This document shows positions 23,106 through 33,660 of a stretch of 64,000 nucleotides of DNA, in pieces (the stretch's first letter is position 1; each line of letters starts with the position of its first letter). The stretch comes from Ceratotherium simum simum (lineage: Eukaryota; Chordata; Mammalia; Perissodactyla; Rhinocerotidae): positions 22,912,527-22,976,526 of the forward strand of contig NW_004454177.1 of the NCBI RefSeq assembly GCF_000283155.1, read 5' to 3'. The position numbers and the translations under genes were made by a program. The notes below the pieces were generated by a model, which was not told the DNA's origin, did no database searches, and saw nothing but the letters and a program-made list of their open reading frames with translations.

Positions 23106-24299
23106 GGAGCCTGCTTGAGAGACTTCCACTTGGCTATTACTTCACAGTTGAGGAACAAATATGAGGGTTACCAAGGCCTATTTATATCTATTCCAATTCT
23201 CAAATTAAGTACCAAGAAAATAATCAAGATTATCCAAGGACTCCTTGGACTTGAACCCAAACTTTTCTTTTCATCCATCATCCCACTCTGAAGATCATGA
23301 TGTCATCAGGGTCGGTTTAGACCTAATAAAAGACCTTTGAAAAAAATCAGTAATTCCCTTTTACCTACTTCAGTTGAGTTGTTACGTGGTTTACTGACAA
23401 ACGGAAATTTATTACCCTCCTCCCCTACAATTTCTGGCAAAGAAGAAGGGACCGTCTCTCCTAGTCAGAATGCCTCAGCAGACTTTTGGAATGCAAGATT
23501 ATCAGGCTAGTGTATCCAATACCCCAGTCTAGGTCTGAGGGTCACATATATTTTCTTTCAGAACTCTGACTTTGACTTGAACAGGCTTAAGTGAGACATC
23601 AATTGTTCCGTGTCTTTATACTTTTTGTTCAGTCCTATAAGGCCATTAAAAGTGGCTACCTAACAGCAAAATTCTGATAACAACCAGTGTTTCCATACTA
23701 ATCTGTTTGCCCACTGCAAAGTCACCTGTTTGCCCACTGCTTTATCCTTCAATTGCATATCTTCTCAACTAATCAAAGCTGAAATCTGTTGTGATTGTAA
23801 TGCCACTGTCTGTCAGTGGTAATAACACCAACAATAATGTTCATTTTCCATCAGACAGATGAAACCAGACTCTATATTTCCTTTCAAAAGCCCTCTTATT
23901 ACCAGTGGTCTTACCTTCACTTCCCTACAAACAGAGCTTGAGAGAAATGTTATATGTTCGTCCATTATTGCTAGTGAGGTGGTGTATTTCTGAGATGGCA
24001 ATAATTTCACAAGAAAGCCTCACTATGTGTTTGGTCGTGCTGGGCTTCATCAGAAAGACCATAAAGAAACACTATATTTTGTAAATGAGTACTATACTGG
24101 TAATTTTCTTGCATTTCTCTAATTACTTTTTAAATAAAATTCCTGTTTAAATTTCTTTACCACTTTTTCTAAAAGGTTTTCTAATGGGTCTTTTCTTCTT
24201 TTAGATGAATTTCCAAGTTTTGGGATTTTTTAACTATATTTTGGTTGACTGATAAACTTTATGCTACAATATTGAAAGTGTACTCAAACACATACACAG
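23106..24299 (-). other. Unassigned; possibly the upstream gag/protease part of the same ERV relic
   Basis: This block lies 5' (on the minus strand) of the pol relic, where gag and protease would be expected. It is somewhat less AT-rich than the surroundings and has one 65-codon minus-strand frame (23813-24010). I could not identify a protease DSG/DTG motif, nucleocapsid zinc knuckles, a primer-binding site or an LTR. It may be decayed retroviral sequence or unrelated DNA. Confidence 0.3.
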
Positions 24300-25503
24300 A
24301 ACCTTTCATCAAAGGCTGGGGCCACTTATTGGTTAAGACATTTAGGGAAATCTCTGTCAAATCATTAGCCGACCACTAAGAAACCAAGCAAAGAATTTAG
24401 TAGCCTCACCCTACAAAGAAGATAGACATTACATACTGGTCCAAGAAAGTCACTAAACAGACCAACACCTCTACCACCATCACCAAGAAACCCTGGGAAG
24501 GAAGAGGGGATGTGTTCCAGAATTGACACATCATATTATTTACAATATCAAGTTGAAATAAAATTTTTGAGACGCACAAAGATTCAGGAAAGTGTGTCCC
24601 ATACATACATAGAAAAAAAAAGCAGTCAATAGAAATTGTCACTGAGAAGCCCGGATATTAATTGGATTTACTAGACAAAGACTTTATATTAGCTATTATA
24701 GTTACGTTCAAAGGACTAAAGGAAACCTTTAAAAGAGTTAAAGGGAAGCACAAAAATAATTTCTCACCAAATAAAGAACAACAATAGATAGAATTTTTTT
24801 TAAAAAGAACTATACAGAAATTCTACAGTTGAAAAACATAAGTTAAATGAAATAAATTCATTAAAGAGGTTCATTTGAACTGGCAGGAAAAATAATCAGT
24901 AAACTTTAGTATGAGTCAATAGAGATTATCCTTCTGTGGAAGAGAAAGAATAAAGAATGAAGAAAATAAACACAGACTCAGAGGCCTGTGGAGCACCATC
25001 AAGCATACCAACATATGTATAATGAGAATTCCAAAAGGACAGAAGACAGAGAGAGAAATGGTCAGAAATGCTATCTGAATGAATACTGGTTGAAAATTTC
25101 AAAAATTTAATGAGAAATATTAATCTATGCGTCCAAGAAGCTTATCATTCTCCAAATGTGATAAATTCAATGAGATCCATACCTAGACACGTCCGAGTCA
25201 AACCGTCAAAAGCCATAAATAGAGAATTTTGAAAGCAGCAGGGAAAAAGCAACCAGTCACGTACAAGGGGTGCTGAACAGCTAATTTCTTGTCAGAAACC
25301 ATGGAGGTCATAAGCAAGGGGATGACAAATTCAAAATTCAGAACAAAAATATACAGTTACATTTTTAGCTGTGATATAGCTATAAATACCTAAAGAACAA
25401 AGGAGAAAGACCTCAAATTAATAAACTAATCTTCCTCCTTAAGAATCTAGAAAGGGAAATGCAAGTTTAACTCAAAGAAATCTAAGACCTCTGGTACTAT
25501 GTT
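24300..25503 (+). mobile_element. Sense L1 5'UTR end and ORF1
   Basis: From about 24400 the text follows the L1 leader and ORF1 in order: 'agcagtcaatagaaattgtc', 'ctagacaaagactttatatt', 'gttcaaaggactaaaggaaa', 'caataaagaga'-like coiled-coil text, 'cagaggcctgtggagcacca', 'tcaagcataccaacatatgt', 'cacgtacaaggggtgctgaa' and 'tcagaaaccatggaggtcat'. This is the whole ORF1 coiled coil and RRM region, but frames are broken throughout. It stops at about 25488, at the ERE target duplication. Confidence 0.78.
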
Positions 25504-25786
25504 TTGTTTCTTTGTTTTTAATTAATTAATTTATTTATTTAGTGTGTGTGTGTGTGTGTGTGTGTGAGGAAGATCAGCCCTGAGCAAACATCCATGCCAA
25601 TCCTCCTCTTTTTGCCGAGGAAGACTGGCCCTGAGCTAACATCCATGCCCATCTTCCTCCACTTTATATGAGATGCCGCCACAACATGGCCTGACACGTA
25701 GTGTGTCCATGCATGCCCAGGATCCGAACCCAGGCCACCACCAGCAGAGCGTGTGCACTTAACCACTACGCCATGGGGCTGGACTG
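25504..25786 (-). mobile_element. ERE SINE, antisense, perfect 16-bp target duplication
   Basis: Reverse-complement ERE with both 3' modules ('gagcaaacatccatgccaat' and 'gagctaacatccatgcccat'), 'cgccacaacatggcctgaca', the B-box complement 'ggatccgaaccca', and the 5' head complement ending 'catggggctgga'. The tail side carries (GT)n and 'ttaattaattaatttattta'. Target duplication cctctggtactatgtt at 25488-25503 and 25787-25802, 16 of 16. The duplication belongs to the antisense L1 to the right. The ORF at 25539-25865 is SINE plus flank. Confidence 0.95.
25542..25566 (+). repeat. (GT)n microsatellite in the ERE tail
   Basis: Twelve uninterrupted GT units, continuous with the complement of the ERE end 'ctcacaca'. 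It appears to have grown from the CA-containing SINE tail. Length-polymorphism candidate. Confidence 0.93.
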
Positions 25787-26117
25787 CCTCTGGTACTATG
25801 TTGAATAGTAATGTTGAGAGTAGGCAGCCTTGTCTAGTTTCTGATCTTTGAGAAAAAGCTTTCAACCTTTTATCATTGAGTATAGTGTTAGCTGTGGACT
25901 TGTCATGTATGGCCTTAATCTGTTGAGGTATATTCCTGCTATACCCGATTTGTTGAGACTTTTTTTATCATGAATGGATGTTGAATTTTGTCAAATGCTT
26001 TTTCTGCATCTATTCAGATGATCATATAATTTTTATCTGTCATTCTCTTAATGTGTTATATAACATTTATTGATTTCTGTATGTTGAACCATCTTTGAAT
26101 CCCAGGGATGAATCCCA

Positions 26118-26159
26118 CTTGATCATGGTGTATGATCTCTTGATCATGGTGTATGATCC
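26118..26159 (+). repeat. 21-bp tandem duplication inside the L1 ORF2
   Basis: 'cttgatcatggtgtatgatc' followed by t or c is present twice back to back (26118-26138 and 26139-26159) with one difference at the last base. L1 elements normally have one copy at this position, so it arose after insertion, probably by slippage. Confidence 0.85.
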
Positions 26160-27396
26160 TTTTAATGTGTTGTTGAATTCAGTTAGCTAGTATTTTGTTG
26201 AGAATTTTTACATTTGTATTCATCAGGGATATTGGCCTGTAGTCATAGTGTGTGAGTGTATGTGAGTGTGTATATGTGTGTGTATGTATATCTCCTTATC
26301 GGGCTTTGGTATCAGAGTAATGCAGGCTTTTTTGGAAGAGTTTGAGAAGGATTAGCATTAATTCTACTTTAAATGTTTGGTAAAATTCATCAGTGAAATC
26401 ACATGGTCCTGGACTTTTCTTTGTTGCAAGGTTTTTGCTTACTGATTCAATCTCCTTACTTTTCACTGGCCTGTTCACACTTTTTATTTCTTCTGTGTTC
26501 AGTTTTGGTTGGTTGTATGCTTCTAGGAATTTATCAATAGCTTCTAGGTTGTCGAGTTTGTCGGCATATAGTTGTTCACAGAAGTCTCTTATGATCCTTT
26601 GTATTTCCGTGGAGTCGGTTGTAACATCTACCCTCTCATTTATAATTTTATTAATTTGATTCCTCTCTCTTTTTTTTTCTTGGTTAGTCTAGCTAAAGAT
26701 TTGTTAATTTTGTTTATCTTTTCAAATAATGAACTCTTAGTTTTGTTAATCCTTTCTATTATTTTCCTGTTATCTATTTCATTTATTTCTGCTCTAGTCT
26801 TCATTATTTCTTTCCTTCTGATAACTTTTGGCTTAGTTTGTTCTTCTTTTTCTATTTCCTTCAGGTGTAAAGTTAGATTGTTTATTTGTGATCTTTTTTT
26901 TTCTTGAAGTATGCATTTAACATATAAACTTCCCTCTTAGAACAGCTGTTGCTGCATGCTATAAGTTTTAGAATGTTATGTTTCTATTTTTGTTTGTCTC
27001 AAGATACTTTTTCATGTTCGTTTTATTGTTTTCTTTGATCCCTTGGTTGTTCATGACTGTGTTGTTTAATTTCTTTGTATTTGTGAATTTTCCAGTTTTC
27101 CTCCCTGTTATTGATTTCTAGTTTCATATCACATGGTTAAAAAAGATACTTGGAATGATTTCAATCTTCTTAAATTTGCTAAAACTTTTATTGTGGTGTA
27201 ACATATGATATTTCCTAGAAAATGTTCCATGTGCAGGTGAGAAGAATTATGTATTCTGTTGTTGGATGGAATGTTCTCTATACCTTTATTAGGTCTATTT
27301 TGTGTATAAGATTGTTCAAATCTGCTGTTTCCTTATTGATTCTCTGTCTGAATGATCTATCTACAGTTGAGAGCGGGGTATTAAAGTCCCCACATA

Positions 27397-27654
27397 TTAT
27401 TGTATTGATGTTATTTCTCCCTTTAGTTCTGCTAGTATTTGCTTTATATATATAGGTGCTCTGATATTGTGTGCATAAAAATTTATAATTGTTATATCTT
27501 CTGATAGATTGATCTTCTTTATCATTATATAATGAACTTCTTTGTCTCTTTTGATCACTTTTAGCTTAAAGACTATTTTATCTGATGTAAGTATAGCTAC
27601 CCCTGCTTTCTTTTGGTTGCGATTTGTTTGAAATATCTTTTTCCATCCTTTCAC
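27397..27654 (-). pseudogene. L1 ORF2 endonuclease fragment (85 codons open)
   Basis: The open minus-strand frame begins 'MKGWKKIFQTNRNQKKAGVA' and includes 'RDKEVHYIMIK' and 'YIKQILAELKGEI'. These are diagnostic, ordered segments of the L1 apurinic-like endonuclease, the enzyme that nicks target DNA for target-primed reverse transcription. The family's endonuclease domain is about 240 residues. This fragment has the middle third only and lacks the N-terminal catalytic Asn/Glu segment. It is non-functional. Confidence 0.85.
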
Positions 27655-27705
27655 TCTAAGTCTATGTGTATCTTTAAAGCTAACATGAAACTCCTATAGG
27701 TAACT

Positions 27706-28290
27706 ACTGTAGGGGCCAATTAACTTAATCTACCAGACATTGAAACGATCTTCACTTGGGCTTCAGTTTATGTGAGGATTTATTTCCAGGTTATTCTTAA
27801 TCCTAGGGTGTAGCCTTTTTGGGGATGACATCCAAAATTCTGAGGTCATTATAAGGGACTTTCCTTTATGTGGGCTCCGAACTTCAGTATCCTCTCAGCA
27901 TCTGACATAGACAAAAGCACTGTTTAGCTTCTCAGCTTCTCAGTTCAACCTTCAGAATCGACAGTCCTCTTGAGGGCAGAAGTACTGCCCAAGTCTGGTC
28001 TCCAGTCTCTAGCTTCCCCTCTGTCTGGATTTCAGTACCACATAATCTCATGACCTTGGTAGCTCTCTAATGACTTCAAACACAATTTTTATATTTAGCC
28101 TAGTTTTTCAGTTGTTCTCAGCGTGAAGATTGCTCCAAAACAAACTAGTTTGCATTCCCAGAAACAGAATTCAACTTATTCTTTTGTGATATTTTGTTTT
28201 TTCCCTTGAGATTTGTAACATAGTCTATGTACTTGAATACTTTATCTTGCTGTATTTTGAACATATCTTCTCCATCAGATAACAGACTGA
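27706..28290. other. Unassigned, possibly old LINE-like DNA
   Basis: A more GC-balanced region ('ggggccaattaacttaatct', 'cttgagggcagaagtactgc'). It follows the antisense L1 and has a repeat-like feel, but I could not fit it to a family. No gene seen. Confidence 0.35.
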
Positions 28291-28504
28291 ATTATATCAA
28301 ATGCTTCAGGTGATAGGCATTGAATAATTTATTGAAAATTATTTTCAGTGGTGCAGCAGGTAAAGTCCAACAAGCAGCAACTGTTATTTTCAAATGTTTA
28401 GACAAATGTGAGTTAAAAAACAAGACAAAAATAAAAACAAAACAACAAAACAAGAACAGCAATTTTTGTTTATTACAAAGTAAGGTAAATGATTTTACCC
28501 ACAA

Positions 28505-28943
28505 AGTCAGCTGAGCTAAGACAGTGCGGTATCATGCAGAGAGACTGAAGAAATGACCCAGAGATGGTGGGTGAGACATATAGATTTACCGGGACTTAGG
28601 TACAGGGAGAGTCCAGAGGTGGCCAGCTGGATGTAGATTTGTGCGCCACTACTGCTCCTTGAGAGAAGCTTTCTTAAGTAGGCAGAGGAGCAAAGGCTGT
28701 GTGCTTGTCAAAAGGGATTGTCCTTGTATGACCTGCATTCCAAGGACCATAGCTGCCCCCGGAGGGCCTCCATGCTCCCTCAGACTGCAAGGTCTTTGTG
28801 CTCACTATACCACGGGAAACAGCTGGGTTGGCTAAGCCCAGGCCTGTTATCATCATGAGTGCTGGCACGTAGCCCAGCCAAGGGGCCTCAAGGACACATG
28901 GCTGCTGGAAGGTACCTAGGCCCTGTTTGAGAAGGGTCCTACA
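28505..28943 (-). mobile_element. Possible solo LTR, antisense, GC-rich
   Basis: One of the GC-richest non-ERE stretches in the window. On the minus strand it begins TGTAGGACCC at 28943 and ends in an R/U5-like run: 'ctctggactctccctgtacc', 'taagtcccggtaaatctata', 'tgtctcacccaccatctctg', 'ggtcatttcttcagtctctc'. Retroviral LTRs often have such a 3' part. A TATA-like 'tacttaagaa' lies upstream of it. No target duplication or second LTR was found. The two 64-codon frames on opposite strands (28641-28835, 28674-28868) reflect GC-rich sequence rather than a gene. Confidence 0.42.
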
Positions 28944-29739
28944 ATGTCGGAATTCTATATTTCACAAATATTTAAGAAAAATATAGTGTTGAAAGTACTA
29001 TTACCTATACAATTCACTTATTTTTCTAAATTAATAATACAAGAAGTCTATTTGTTTTTCTGTATAGGAAGACTACTCAACAGTGAAATGCTTGTTGATT
29101 TAATATATGTTTTAAATTTAATTGTTTCTCTTTTCTACATTTGCCTTTTAATTTACCTTTTCTTGGCATAACACTGATAATCTAGCCACTAATGACAATA
29201 ACTATAAGTATAAACACACAAAAAGCTTTTATTTCATACAGGCATAGAAATAAAATGGAAATATTAACTATATTATAGCATTTTGTGTAATAGAGATTTG
29301 CCAGGTGTCTTATTTAAAATGCACCAATGCTTTTATTTGCTAGTTAGAAACTTTGCTTCTCCCATCAGTCCTTGTTAGTTACAGTTGTTGACTTCCAATT
29401 TGAAATCAAGAGAGGTGACTTCAGTTCACTTTGCAGGTATTTACATGTGTGAAAACATGTCTAATTTGGTAGTAGAAATTCAGAAATAAAATTTCCTCCC
29501 AAAGAAAATATTTTCAGTATCAGTAAATCAAAAATACAAATAAAAATTTCCTTTTCTCCCTAACATACACAAGATTATATGGCTATTAACCTGTAGCCTG
29601 TCATGCATACTCATAGAAACCAATTCTGGATGCTGAGAGAATTATAAAGAATTTCATATAAAATAATTATCTATTTCTGAAATTAGAGATTTGGTTACAT
29701 TGAATGATGATAAGCTAATAAATCTTACTAAAAGAGTGC
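28944..29739. other. Unassigned AT-rich DNA
   Basis: No repeat or gene recognised. The frame at 28944-29171 (75 codons, hydrophobic) is typical of T-rich DNA and lacks support. Confidence 0.4.
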
Positions 29740-29930
29740 ATTATTTTTTAAGACCTGATTTGGACACTTAATATTTTAGTGAATTTAAGCAAGTTACTAA
29801 AATTCTCTGTGTCACTATTCTCAACTGTTCAATGGTGAAAATAATACCCTCATAACAGGGTAACTCTCAGAAAGGAAAATGTATGTATCAAGTCTAGCAA
29901 GTAGTAGATGTTCAACAAGTGGCTGCCATT
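29740..29930 (+). repeat. MIR SINE fragment, sense
   Basis: MIR order: 'agacctgatttggacactta', 'taagcaagttactaaaattc', 'tgttcaatggtgaaaataat', 'accctcataacagggtaact', and the tail 'agcaagtagtagatgttcaa'. Confidence 0.72.
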
Positions 29931-30059
29931 CCCTTACTTTTATGAGTGAGGTTTAACTCCCAAAAAAGTGTATTTGACTTTAGTTTTTCTTTTTGTATAA
30001 TAAAAATAATAATTTCTATGTGGTATCATTTGGAAACTTGGAAAGCCTCACCAGTGAAA

Positions 30060-30170
30060 TGTGTTTTCCATTCCAGCCTTCACATCAGGAATCGTGTCTT
30101 ATTCATTTCTAATTCCCCAGGATCTGGCCGGGAACGTACATGTATTAGTCACTCAAATTTATCAAATGGC
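30060..30170 (+). repeat. Possible L2 3' fragment, sense
   Basis: 'aggaatcgtgtcttattcat', 'ttctaattccccaggatctg' and 'gccgggaacgtacatgtatt' align in order with the L2 3' end ('...tgtcttattcatctctgtatccccag...'). Short and diverged. Confidence 0.4.
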
Positions 30171-32137
30171 TTGCAGCAATTTTCTCTATTCTAAAATGTT
30201 TCAATGTTTATTTTTCTTCATTTTTTCCTTTATATGTTCTCTAGTTACCAGAGTTTTTCTTGGGTTCTAAAATGATTTGTAATTTTGTTTTCCTTTCTTT
30301 TTCATTTTCATAGTTAAGAGAAATGCTTAAAAAGAAATATATATGGTAAAGAATGCTTTCTAAATGAGCTAGTACAATATTCCTATATCTGAAGATTTTC
30401 CTCTTATGTGATGCTGTCCTTTACCATGCAGACAGCTAATGAAATGCAAACACTTACAGTGTGTATATTTATCCTCTAACCATTTGTTTATCTATGAAAT
30501 AGTTTATTTGGAGTCACATCTGTTTACTCAATACAGTCTGTAAGGTTTTAAAGAAAATATTCAGTGTTTATTTTTTAATATAAAACATATCCACCTTTAA
30601 TGTAATACTAATGTCCTTTACTCCAAGGTATAAAATGAGCTGAGACATAAAAGCCGATGGTAACATTTCCCCACTATTGTGATTCAATTTAATAATGTAG
30701 GGACTATTGGACTTATAAATCATCTGGCAAAATAAATTCTTTAGCTATATTTAAGTAGCTGTCTAATAACAGTTAACTTTTAAATTTTGCCAATTAGACT
30801 AAATTTTTCCAGGGTAAAATGTGTAACAGTCTCTTCTCTTTCTGTGGTGTAGACACAGTCTATTGCTGTATGTGTAAGTAAAAATGAATAAGCAAGTAAT
30901 TTATCAAAACATTCATATTCACAGGGTCCATATTTTTTATGGGACAAAAATAAATTCAATTTACATTTGATCTGTCATCCGGGGGCATTCATTTTTAAGT
31001 GTTAAATGGCTCCATCTCACATGGTTTGCATTTAACGAGAGCTACAGCATTAAACACTTTGGCTGGAAACTTACCATCACAGTGAGAAAGCAGCAGGTGA
31101 GGTTGATTCCTATGAATTACATTTGAAAGGTAGATTTCCAAAGCAACACACATTGAATTAATTTGGGTCCTCTTATTCACTCCAAACCCATATTCAGAGT
31201 GGCAGCATTATTTCTGAGTTACACAATCAAATCTAGATCACAATGGAGGTTTGGTTTTAACCACTTTACATTTGTCATCAGAATATGAATGCTGTAATTA
31301 AGTCATGCAATAAGTTACCTAATGGTGAGGTAGATGTTCATAGAAATTATTTATTTAGATAGATTTTCCAAATACCAATATCTTTTGTTCAAATCTTATA
31401 AGAAAATATAGACTTTTTTTTAATTTTTAAATTTCCATTTGTGTTTGCATCCATTAAGCAAATACCTACAATTTTGTTTTTCTTTTTTTTTTAAAGTGTT
31501 TTTCTAAGACTACAAAAAAATTCCAAAAACATAAGAACTGCTTCAGTAAAACACAAATTTTTATTTTGCATTGGTCTCTGTTATTAATCTTCTTAGTTTA
31601 AGCCTATTGCTTTCAAAGCAAGCTATTGAATAGGAAGGCCACTATAGGGAGTAAACACAAATAAATCTGCTTCAAATGATAGTTTCCTCATAAGAAATTC
31701 TTGAATATTTTATAACCTGGAGATTTTCTTTCTATATTTTTGTACCCTTTTTACCATACCAAAACTTTATTATTCATCTTTAATCTACAACTTAATATAA
31801 ATTAGGAGTGCCTATCCTATGATTAATAGTCCCAACCTACCTATCTATGGTTGATGAGATATTGAGGAGTATTCTATTCAGGCAAAATTTAGTAAATAGA
31901 AATACAATAATGAACTAAGTACAACTATAAAATGTATTTTAAAAAGCCTAGAGCAATTTCAAATTATTTCACCTGCTAAAGGTAGAGATAGTTTAGATAA
32001 TTAAAAACTGAAAATTTCTGGCAGAAGTTCTATGCTAACACCAATTTATTTAGCATGAATATTATTCTTTATGATCAATTGAGAACTTTTTTTTAGGTTT
32101 AGAATGTTCAATGTTGTTTAGCTACTTGATGACGCGG
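30171..32137. other. Unassigned DNA; long block without recognisable transposons
   Basis: Nearly 2 kb with no transposon signature I can recognise and no coding support (the frame at 30995-31180 is 61 codons). The part at 30780-31340 is complex and low in simple repeats; it is one of the better places to look for conserved non-coding sequence, though nothing in the sequence alone proves function. Poly-T and poly-A runs appear at 31400-31530. Confidence 0.4.
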
Positions 32138-32255
32138 GTGAAACAATTTTACAATGAATGCCCCTCATCTTCTGCTCTTTGAGTATATTCAATGGTGTGA
32201 AACAATTTTACAATGAATGCCCCTCATCTTCTGCTCTTTGAGTATATTTAATGGT
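32138..32255 (+). repeat. 59-bp tandem duplication, two copies
   Basis: Copy 1 (32138-32196) and copy 2 (32197-32255) both run from 'gtgaaacaattttacaatga' through 'gcccctcatcttctgctctt' to 'caatggt' or 'taatggt'. I count one mismatch (C at 32190, T at 32249). It lies in DNA with no transposon signature and has no poly-A tail, so it looks like a simple local duplication of recent origin. Confidence 0.95.
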
Positions 32256-32847
32256 GATTCTCAGGGAGAATCGTCACGCTACTCATTGGAAACTCATTCA
32301 TCACTTGCATCTTCAAACAGAAATGAATGTTTGAGTATTTTTTCCCTGAAAAAGGGCTTTAAATAGCTTCCCTTCACTCCATGTGGTATAGGAAACATCT
32401 AGATTAAAGAGGTAGAAAAGAAGGGAAGCTACCATAGATCGCTCACTAGAAATGCAGTGCAGCAAGTGGACGTAACCGCTTTCATTAACAAGTCAAGCAG
32501 ATAGCAAGCCTTTCAAGAGCATATTGAAGGAAAGCAAACTCTTTGTTAAATAATAATAAATAGAAAATATATGTCTAATGAACATAGTTGAGAAAGCCTA
32601 TGAGCAAAGTCTAACAACTATTGCAATTTAGAAATAAGGGCCCTGAGAAAAGAAGCAATAATTACTTAGAAATTGTGAATAAGAAGAGCAGTTTAATTAG
32701 AATACAGAACGACACCTGCAACCTGAAAAATATAATCCTGACTGAACAAAAATACACATTATCCTTTTTTTGCCTCAGAAGTTGGTAGTATAGTTGCTGT
32801 ATTGCCTTTATGGTTTCTGGGTTTATCTCATTCTTTGTAACTATGTA
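32256..32847. other. Unassigned DNA
   Basis: No repeat or gene recognised. Confidence 0.4.
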
Positions 32848-33057
32848 CAGTCATGCGTGGCTTAACAATGGGGATATGTTCTGAGAAATGCATCATTAGA
32901 TGATTTCCTCATTGTGTGAGCATCATAGAGTGTACTTACACAAACCTAGATGGTATAGCCTACTACCCATCTAGGCTATATGGTACTAATCTTATGGGAC
33001 CACTGCTGTATATGTGGTCCGTCCTTCACCAAAACGTCGTTATACGGCCCGTGACTG
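32848..33057. mobile_element. MER2-like Tigger MITE, about 210 bp, TA target site
   Basis: Starts CAGTCATGCGTGGCTTAAC and ends with the inverted 'cgttatacggcccgtgactg', flanked by TA on each side (32846-32847 and 33058-33059). Inside it has 'atcatagagtgtacttacac', 'acctagatggtatagcctac' and 'aatcttatgggaccactgct'. This is the non-autonomous derivative of a Tigger1-type mariner/pogo element, usually called MER2. It has no coding capacity and would have relied on a Tigger transposase. Confidence 0.88.
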
Positions 33058-33169
33058 TATAATAAAATGTACACAGGTCTCATTTCAATATGCATATTTA
33101 GTAATTTCAAACAGTTGTTCCCAACCCTATCAGGCCTACTTTTAATGGCAAATATTTTATAATGTTGGT

Positions 33170-33660
33170 ATATTTAGGTTATAAGCTAAGCTTCTATAAT
33201 AAAGAGAACCCAAAATAAAGTGCGTTTAAAAAGATGGGAGTGTATTTCTCTCTTAGGTAACGGTTCTGAGGTAGACAGATGGTCTGGGGCTGGTGGGCAG
33301 CTCTGATCTCCAAGATCATTCAGGGCCCCATCCTGTCTTGCTTTCCAGCCATGACATAGTTCATTGCCCTCATCTGCATGACTGGAACTAACTTGCCATC
33401 ATTATTCCCAAATTCCTGGAAAAAAGAACACATACTCCAAACTTTTAAGATCAAAATCTAATGTTACTTATGTACATTTCACTCATATCCCACTCATATT
33501 CCCCAAAAACATACAAAGAGATGCATAAATGCAAGGGATTCTGGGTAATGTAATCTCTGTCATGGTAGACAATACTCTGTTATAATTAATGATATTCTAT
33601 TGCTAAGAGAAGGTAAGAATGGATATTGGAGGTAAATAAATGGTCTCTGGTAAACCCACT
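33170..33660. repeat. Ancient interspersed repeat, family not named
   Basis: The sequence ('gagtgtatttctctcttagg', 'ggtctggggctggtgggcag', 'gggattctgggtaatgtaat', 'gaatggatattggaggtaaa') matches the general layout of a common old placental repeat and shows faint similarity in the same order to 55290-55690. I cannot assign a family or a reliable orientation from the sequence alone. Confidence 0.35.

Larger units (their letters stand above)
25787..27705 (-). mobile_element. Antisense L1 ORF2 segment (RT back to endonuclease)
   Basis: The plus strand gives the reverse complement of ORF2 in order: RT palm side ('aaatgctttttctgcatcta' 25996, 'tgatcatggtgtatgatcct'), fingers, the RT entry region ('agctaaagatttgttaattt' near 26690), then the endonuclease ('attgatttctagtttcatat', 'ccccacatattattgtattg', 'gctacccctgctttcttttg'). 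The minus-strand frame at 27397-27654 is a readable endonuclease stretch. It stops near 27705, before the catalytic N-terminus. ORF2 3' of the RT core is missing. The frames at 26393-26659, 26572-26907 and 26296-26478 are parts or shadows of it. Confidence 0.87.

Noticed and set aside
26118..26159. CRISPR-like or regularly spaced repeats
   Set aside because: All direct repeats found are two-copy tandem duplications or transposon-derived; no array with regular spacers exists, and the sequence is mammalian.
28641..28868. Overlapping 64-aa ORFs on both strands in GC-rich DNA, considered as an exon
   Set aside because: Both strands are open because of GC-rich composition. An R/U5-like end fits an LTR better, and no splice sites in a consistent frame were found.
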